Source: Tubiluchus corallicola (lineage: Eukaryota > Priapulida > Priapulimorpha > Priapulimorphida > Tubiluchidae). From it: DNA of 64,000 nt. Below the pieces are notes generated by a model. That model searched no databases. It was given only the letters and a program-made list of their open reading frames with translations, and was not told the origin of the DNA. Below are positions 29,101 to 39,000 of this stretch, one piece after another (within the stretch, counting starts at the first letter, position 1; each line of letters begins with the position of its first letter). The position numbers and the translations under genes are program-made. Where the stretch lies: assembly GCA_030141605.1 (NCBI GenBank), contig JAQGDQ010000700.1:1-64000 (forward strand). The letters are read 5' to 3'.

Positions 29101-32100
29101 GATTAATTAGCATTGTTTAAATTTATCTCCAAAATTACATTATGAATTTGGGCACCTCATGCATTCACTAATTTCACTTCCTGTTATGCATAAGAAACTA
29201 TTATAGCTTTTAACATGTTTTTAATTTGTTCACTAAACTATTGATTTAATGAGTAGTGCTGGAAATGTCGGTCATTTGCGCATATTGTTGGATCGTGACA
29301 TTTTATCCAGTTAGCATTTGACACAATACAGTGAACTTCTGAAATGTTTTATTCATATTGCACATCAGTTTTAGTGATTTTTAAAGAAGCAGTTCGTAAC
29401 CATTAATAGTATCATTAAATGGATGAAATGCCATTAAGAAGTTAAGTGGCCAAGAATCCGGTTTTTCTTCTCTGTGCACATGCGACTTGATATTGTCCCA
29501 TTCCCAGTTTTTTAAAACAGCAGCCGCTGCTTGATAGACTCACTTTGAGATGGAAAAGTTTTGACCCAGTTAACCGACTGAATCCAATGGCCGATGTATG
29601 TAGTATTAATAGTATGCAAGTACGAGTCATCACTCTTCAACTTTGTATGCACTGCGTGTTAGCAAAGAGCTTTAAATGTTGGGTTTTTACGCTTGTGTCC
29701 TATTGGTCAATATTAACTCGATGCTCGTAGTTGTTCTATAATATTTACGTTTGTAAAGTTTCAAGTTCTTGGGCAAAGAGGTTAATTGCAGCAGATGGGC
29801 GAGTGACAGGATCACAGCAAAACTGCTACGCTACTATATTAGTGCATGATAAACATACCAGCTTAGAAACAAAACGGTACTTAATGTGACTGTTTCTACA
29901 TACTGCACATAGACGAAGAAAAATTGACATAAAAGTAGTAAAAGCTGTTTGATCTCACACGATACTTGTGTCTTATTTTAAGTACTCAAAACAAAAATTT
30001 TGAGTCAGTTATGTGGAGTTATTTGAATCAATTGCTGACAGTTTTTGCATACTTTTGAAATTAAGTGGCCTTACAAGACATTTATGAATCCATTAAGCGA
30101 CTGATTCTATTAACCGTGAATTTATTAAATGACGCCCACTGTATTTTATCATTTTAGATAACGTTCCAGTGCTTGTGATATTCTTAATTAAAAATTATTT
30201 GTACTTAAATTGCAAAAAATTGGAATACTCTGCAAATGATACCAAAATCCAGTGCAACATTTAGTTGTCTGTGATATGCAGTGCTTTAACAAACAGCATT
30301 AGAATAATGTACAAAAAAACAAATAAACGCGTAAAATTATTGCGGAAATAATAATATTTATTTCTATTATCTGAACTACCTTGGGATCAAAATTCACTCC
30401 TGTTTAGAGCCAAGTTGTGATCATCTTTTTGCTAGTAATTTTATTCTTAATCGGTATTTTTAACATGGGAAACCTTTGGTGCATCTGCTCTTCTGCTGAT
30501 ATACCGAATCTACATGTGATCAATGTATGTATGGTACTTATTAAGGACTATGCAAACTTGCTTCTTTAAAAATTGGCACCAATTTAAAATTCATGACAGA
30601 TTTTTACATTCTGGCAATTTTATTTTTAACTCCTTGTAGTTCTCTGAAAACTTTATAATGTTTTGATAAAGAGAAATATATTTCATAGCCATGTTTTGGC
30701 TGAAACTAATATGCTTTGGCTTAAACTATTTCACACTGTTTTGGTCGAAACTAACTAAATTGACTAACACACTTACATGTAGCTGAATGTTATTTCAGAG
30801 GTCTTGTCTAATGTTACCAATGAAAAATATTTAACAGTATTTTCATTGACATGTTTAAAGATTCCTCCTATTGTCAGTGGGATTGCTTAACATTATTTTT
30901 ATTGACCCTTTTCAAACAGTTTTCTTTTTCAATGAACTTATTTAACTATGTTTCATTGACATGTTTAACGATGTGTTCAGAACTTCAGACTGGTAAGTTT
31001 TCTGTTGCGAGTAGCAAATTTACAAGTTTGAACTGCCTTGTGAGGTACTAAATGGAGAAGTGAGTGTCAGCTCGCGCGTACTGGTGGAGAGTAACTCGCA
31101 GCAAGTTTTGCTGTCTAGTCTGAACAACATGTTTGCGAGTTACTTGGTGAGAAAATTCGCTAGTCTGAATGCGCCATAGCAATTGCTTTCGTTTTCTGTG
31201 TTATTGTTCAACATTGTTTTCATCGACATTGTTTCACATTACTTTCATTGTTTTTGGCGTTTACAATGACCCTAATGTCTTTATAACAATTTTTTACCGT
31301 TTGTAATTGTTGTTTTTTAGTGGTATGTTTGACCGCGTCTTTGTATTTTAATGATTATCATGTTCCGCTTGTACTGTTTCAGAGAAAACAGATAATCAGA
31401 TATCTCGTTCGCGAAGTTCTAGTTCTTCCAGTTTAGATAACATTACCTCAGAAGCAGTGCAACTGTTAACCTTTGCTGAGTCGTTTACGAAAAAAGCTGG
31501 TTAGTAACTCATTAAATGTTATTACAGCCTCAGTTAATGGACTGGATTATGACCTTTTGGGTCTCCTAGGCTAATGAAATTATGGCCCCCTTCAGAAGAG
31601 CCACCTAACGCGCCTGCACTTGTTTTGAATATTGAACATTTTTTTACTCGTGATATATTTGCCACACGTTTCCAAAATTTGAGGGACCCTAGACTGCAGA
31701 TTATACTAGCTTATAGGATGATGGGTGAAAGTTGACGACACCCATGATGAAGTGGAAGTAAGGAGACAATTATACAAAATTAGTAAAATGAAATAAGAAA
31801 CTTATTCAAGATTATATGATAAAGCAAGAGTGCAAACCATTCCTACTAAGGCTGATAAAAATGGGCAATCAGAATGCCTAGGTTCGGTTAGTTTTTCATC
31901 AAAAGAGTCTGATGGACTTATTTAGGATTTCTCGTCCTTGGTGTTCTAACCAGAGTGCCATTCTAACTGAGTATGTAAAAGTGTTTATGGTTTCCAATGT
32001 CTCTTTTTCATACGGAACTTTTTATTTTCTAAATTCAGTTGTGTTTGATGGCAAGCTTGTTTAGAATTAGTGTACTGCAAGCTTTAATTTTTACCACTTG

Positions 32101-32979
32101 AAAGACTGGACTGCCAGAATTACAATAGATAAAAGCTTAACTTCAGTTCTATCTGTTTTTATTTGTCAGATACGTTCACCTGTCCCTGCTTGTGGGTTGG
32201 AACCAGTCTAGGATCCGTTCTTCTCATAGTGCTCACACTACCCCCATCTGGAGAGCGGTCCTCTCAACCAGTTATAGTCTCTCCAAGTGGTACGTATATT
32301 TCCAAGTTGTGTGAACCTGCCTTAAGATGGAGTATGTATGAGTCAGATTAAAAAATGATCTTCCAATGTATGTCTTGCATAGAATTGATTCTTGTTAGTG
32401 AGTAACCTGATTAACACTTTGTAGAATTTAGTTACAAGTTTTTATGTTAATGTTTACAAATAAATTTAAGCAACAACCTGTTAAGTAGAATTAGTGGAAT
32501 AAATATATTGATCTGTATTATGCAGTGTTCCAGACAAGATTCTCATTTGTATAATTCCACATTAATTCTGAGTAAATCTGAGTAAAATGCAATGAAAATG
32601 GAAATTACATATTTGTAATGTATTATTACATTACAATACTAATTGTAATTGTAGTATTTGTTTCCACTTCAAACAAAATATTTTTACAACATTTATCCAA
32701 AAAAACACTCAATTTCTACATAGTACATAATAAATAATATTTCGTTTCCCTGCCCTGTTAGAGGGAAGTTGAAAGGAAGAACAGGTTGGATGGGTTGGTA
32801 GAAATAATAAAAGCAGCATGTAACAAAAGTACTAAATTTGAAAAAAAAATGAGTGTAAAAATGCTTGCATTATCTTCATTTGTTTAGTGCAAGTAAAGAG
32901 TAACAACCGAGGCAGTCATATACTGCTCTGCTAAATCTTTATATGAAATCCTATAATAACTGTAATAACAATAATAATG

Positions 32980-33036
<57 letters not shown>

Positions 33037-36000
33037 GTAATGATGATGATGATGACCACGACGACAGTGATGATGATGATAATGGTGATAAAGGTCATTA
33101 AAAAACAATGTTTGTAACATCGTCAGTTTTTATTAAAGTTGCACATTTTTTCATAAATACTGAAATACTATTGATGTTACTTATTAGCTGGTTTTTCCAG
33201 GCACAATACTGCGTTTAAAGGGTGCCATCCAATGCATTTCATTCCTGGATAGCATGGGAACGCTTGTTCCCCCGGAGTGTGAACCATGGTTAGATCCAAG
33301 TGCGAGTAAAGAAACTTACGAAAAGGACAAGGAAAAATCAAAACAGAGGAGTGCAGGTATGCACCTCTTCTTTTTATCACTCCATCTCTTTTCTGTTTTA
33401 TTTTTATTTTTGTAAATATTAGAGGCAAATGAATTGTTTACTTATTTATTAATTTTTGTCAACTGAGCATAGTGGCGAGGTTGTGATTGAGTTGATAAGG
33501 TGCCCTTGCTTCGTGTGAGTGACTCGGGCTCATCGTAGGAAAGTAATCTTGACACGTGTTTATTTACCTCCTTTGGTAGGCCCTACTTTTGTGGTGCAGT
33601 GTGTCATCCGAGTGTAGAAAAAACAGTAAGAATGTTTCTTTCAAAATAAAAGCAGTTGTAAGGTAAACTAATAGTTAAGTTAATGAATAAGTAAATAAGT
33701 ATTTAAGTTTGTTGTATTTTCATTTGTCTGTTCTTACTAGGGGTAAGCATCGAACCATTAGAGTTCCAAAATTTGAATCGAATTCGGACTTTCAAATAGA
33801 TCAAACACGTTTTTTAGCTTGAACTCATAATTATTCAGAATAATTCAGCACTTCAACTACATACGTTCTTTATTATCATTAAAACGTTTGAAACATCACC
33901 CAATCAGCACAATTTAGCTGTGATTTCCAGCACAATTTTTAAGCAAATTATTAGTATTTTTACGGACGAACAAAATCAAGTAATATGCATGATCATCGTG
34001 AGCATACATTTTATTAGTGATTCGAAAATTAATCGAACATTTTTAAAACTGAATTCGAATTCGTTTCGGATTCACAAATGCTAAAATGCAGTTTGATTCA
34101 ATTTCGAAAGTCAAAAATTCAATTTGATTCGAATTTGCTTTCTGGTAGAGAATGCTCACCGTAATCATTACCTTTAATGGAGAGCTTTAAAAGTTTCAAC
34201 CTTGAAGAACATACCTGTAGATTTACTTTCATAAATTTGTTTTACTTCAAAATCAGATAAATATGTTTCGTTCATATTTTCATTACATTTATGTCGCTGT
34301 TATAAGTAATTTACCACCTGCTTGTCAGCAGCCGGTGTAAATTATCTAGACACATGACTGACACCTGCCCAGCATTTCTCTGCAGTGTTTAAGTGAAACT
34401 TATATAAGATAGATTTCTCACTTACGTAGTTTCTTTAGTTGTGCTTGTAAGTATTTTATACAGTTTTGGCTTTGCTCCGTAGCAGTAGAAGTAAATTTTG
34501 GTAAGATGAGGTTATCTTAACATTTGTTTTAGATAACCGACCTCGGCTCTCGCCATCTGAATCAATGGATCTGGCGATTGATAAACAGTATGTCGTCTTG
34601 TGTTCGGAAAAACAAATTCGGGTTCTTTCTCTCCCTTCCCATGCTTGTGCCTTCAAATGCCGCGTCAGTGAGGAGTCGTACGCTGTATGCGCCGAAGTCG
34701 TTCATCTCAGTAATCTAAGTAAGTAAGGTTTATTTACGTGGCACAGTGGTGTAGTCATATGACTTTTATTGAACTCTAGGGATTGCTCTTCCTGTAGGAA
34801 TACACACAAAAAGTTGCTGGTTAAAAGTTGTTTTTGTGCATTTATGTAACTGGTTGTAGTATTTACATCTAGTTATTTTATATATAAGACTATTTGGGTT
34901 ATTATATACGTTTACCATTACAGACCAAATTATATACATTTAGTATTACAGATATTTTGTTGTATATATTTACCACAACAAACAACTCCTTGTTTACATT
35001 TATCACAACAGACAGCGCCTCCTATGCATGCTGCAACAAACAGCTAGCTCCGTGTGTACATTTTTTATTACAGATATTTTCATATGCATATTTGCCACAA
35101 CAACTCCTTGTTTACATTTGAATCCAGGTAAAAAAGTCACAGGAGAAAAAAAGTCACAGGAAGAACAGAAATAACCCTAACCCCTACCCCTAGTCAAAAT
35201 TAATTGTGACTTTTTTCTGTGATTTTTTCTTTCAATGACTTTATTACTGGTCACCTTACGTTTATCACAACAAACGGCTCGTTCTTTACATTTACCACAA
35301 TCGATCGGGTTCTCGTTCATACTTACCACAGCAAACGTTGTGGCAACAAGCTGTCTTGTCATCTGCAAGGCCGGCTCTACGTAGTTTGACACACTAGGCA
35401 AAAGTATTTTTAGCGTCCCCTCTTCATCTGTCAACCTCTTTCCCCACTGTCCTCACTACTCTCCAAAATTAAATTTTCTTGCATAATACTACACTAGGCA
35501 CTGCTTATAAGACTCACTTTGGGACGGAAGTGTTTCAACCCAATTAACCTACAGATGTAGTATTACTAGTATAGAAGTATGAGTCATCAGCTTAGTAGAC
35601 ACTGCAAAGGTTTTTATAGAACTTTAAAAACGAAGTATTGCCTAAATTCCTATGCAGTAATATTTAAAAATATTAATTTATAAAGTGAATTAATGTAAAA
35701 TAAATGAAATCGTTTTTCTAAATCGCACAAGCCTATTTATTTACAAATATTACAAAAACTCCTTTGGTCGGCTCGTACTTTTTTTGCAAAGAAGTTGGGT
35801 CACAAAGTTCTCATAATGATAAAAGCGTTAAAAATCCGTTACTGTATTGATGCACAAACACTTCAATGCACGATGTTTCGCTTTAAGCTCGCGTCCCATT
35901 TCACTAACCACTCATTAAACAACACAGCTGTCATCCAAGCATTCGAGTTGGCACGGTAACCTACGGACAACTTTGCAACACTTTATTATCATACTGTACC

Positions 36001-39000
36001 TGCATCCCTGGCATAACTGTGAAAAACAGCGAGAGCTTGAAAAGCAAACTGCTAGGCAAGTGAATAAATGTCCTGAGATTCTTGAGCAATGAGGTTAATT
36101 ACAGTGGATGAGCAAGTAAAAGCAAAACCGCTAGGGTAGCATATTGGCATATGATAAAAGTTTCTGCTTACACACAAAACGGTACTTAACATGATAGTTT
36201 CTACGTATATTAGAGCACAAAAGTGAACTAAGATGACAAAGGTCATAAAAGCTTATTGGTCAGACAAAAGGGTCTTATTTAAACACGAGAAGGAGTCAAT
36301 TATGCGGAGCTATTTGAGTCTATTATCGGCACTTTTATATACATTTGAATAGAAGCGGCACGTACCAGACGTTTTTGAGTCAATTAAGCGACTGATTCTA
36401 TTAACCGTGGGTCTAATAAATGGCGCCCACTGTATAATTATTACTATACATTTTCCATTACAGACAGCTCAGTTTTAGTGTGCTATGTGGCGGATGGCAG
36501 AGTCATGGTATTTAGTCTACCCAGTCTGCGACAAGTGCTTTGTGTTCCCTACCACCCTCTCACTGACTTAAGGTAATTATTGTTGTGTTATTTTTTGTTT
36601 GAATTCATACCTTGTAGTATATTTTTTTCATAAACTGCTATCTAAGTTTCTATCTTCACACATAAGTCAGCTGCTGGATAAATGATTCTCAGTAAGCATG
36701 ACCCCGTAAAATTCTGCTACACGAAAGTGACAGCTTGGTACTAAAAGCTGCCTTTGCTGTTTTCCCTGGTCGGTGCGTTACAATGCAGGCTTTCTAGCCC
36801 ATGGAGTGCAGTTGTAAATTCCCTTGACTTGCCAGTTTAAGAGGTATCCTGTGTTACGCTTTTCAAACCGTAAATGTATATATGAATGAATGTGCTCATT
36901 CAGATCTCACAGCGGTTTTTCAAAACAATAGACTCTCTTGAAACCAAAGTGTGGATCCTTTCAACTTTATATGAACCTGTGTTCTTATACAAGCTGAGCT
37001 ATGGACAATAAAAGTTAAACAACAGAAAGAAATTGACGCTTTTCAAAGACGCCTATGTAGAAGACTGTTGGGCATTAAATGGATTGACAAAATATCCAAT
37101 GTCGATCTGTATATTGTGGTGAAGAAAACTCTCGGGGTGAACAAAGCCTAGTAAAAAGTTTGCATTAGATTGGGCATGTACTAAGATTACCTCGAGAATC
37201 TCCTCTTCTTGTTGCATTACGTAAGACTCTTGAAATGACAAAAAAAAACTGAGAGGCAGTCAGCTACTGACATCTTTCAAAAATATTCAGCAAATGCAAC
37301 TCTAAATTTGAAAGATGATGCACCGTGGGCAGTGGCAGTGGACAGGAATGCAGGAATGCTTAGCATCGACAGGTTTTATAACGTAGCAACATCCAGCCGA
37401 CAACGACGTGTGCGCATTCTGAAGATTTAGCAAACACAACTCTACACTTGATGGGATGATCCTTTGTGGGTTGTGGCGGCGTATAGGGGTGCCTGGCATC
37501 AACAGGCGGGGCAGGCCATGTCTTAGAACATATAAGTATAAGACGACGACTTTATGCAATGATATACATGTGTTAATGGCCACTCTTAATATGGTGATTG
37601 TCAGTCATATACTGATCACATGTTTTACTTATTACAGGATTGCTAGAACATTTCAGATTAGTAATAACGGTCACGCTGTTCACATGTGCTCTCCTACTGA
37701 GATACAGAAAATCACGTATACCGTAGAGATCTGGTAAGATTTGTGATTTACGTCTGATTTATTGAGTTTTTTGTCTCAGTGCTCAGAAATCTGGTACAAA
37801 AGCAAAAATGTACATAACTTTTATACATGACCAAGATCAGAATGTTTTTCATGCAGCTAATAATTTTTTTATAAATGTACATAATTTTTATGCATGACCA
37901 AGATCAGAATGCTTTTCATACAGGTAATACTTTTTTAATAAATGTACATAATTTTTATACATGACCCAGATCAGAATGTTTTTCATACAGGTAATAATTT
38001 TTTCATAAATGTACATAACTTTTATACATGACCAAGATGAGAATTTTTTTCATACAGGTAATAATTTTTTAACTGCTTCCTGTAGCTGTAGTTGCCATTC
38101 AGCTAGTGATAAGACTACACGGACTGCAATCTCCTTTCATCCTATTGTAGTTCACACTATTAACTAGTTAGCTTTGGAAATTTACAACAGTCTTTTTATT
38201 ACAGTAAAATGAAATTTATTGCCGACCAGTTTCGAACAAACTGTTCATTGTCAAGGCATCTAAAACAAAGAAATTTACCAGAATTTGGAAACAATATCGA
38301 AATGCAATTCAGTAGTTGGATATATCAAAAAGTTATATGATATAGTATTATATAGATAATTTAACAATTTACCTTACAGATTACATTTCTTGATTCGTAT
38401 GAAATTATGTAACACTCCACAAACAAACAAACATGTTAGTAATAACAGAACTGTCAATATTAGGGAGCTGTCATTTTGTTGCCGAATTCTGCAAAACACA
38501 GTGCACTGTTGGTAATAAATTTCATTTTGTTGTATTTACATCTATTTGCCAAATATGGATAATTCAAATCTTTTTATTAAATCATTTATGTCATAGCAGT
38601 GTGAATTTATCTGTGTTGATATTTTATTTTATTTGTTGTACAATAAGTCCTCACTTAACAACGCTAATGCGTTCCAGCAAAATATGTCGTTAAGTGAAAT
38701 GTCATTAAACGAAACAGTGCTTTCCATTATATAAAGACATTCACTTTTGTATTCCAACAGCAAAAAACAATAAAGAGAAATGTGCAACATTACATGAAAA
38801 AACGGTAGCAAAAGATTTCCGGCATTAAAACAAAACATAAAACCACCCGAATTTCATTATGCGTGTTACAATGCCTGAATTGCTTACTTATTTAATGGTA
38901 AGTATGTTATTGTGGCAGAATACTGTAAATAATATTGTGGCACAGTATGGCATAATGCTTTTACATACAAGAAGAAAGAGAGTGATCCCGTGCTAGACAA

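Noticed and set aside
32884-33120. Minus-strand frame rich in Tyr and His
   Set aside because: Translation of the ATA/GAT microsatellite.
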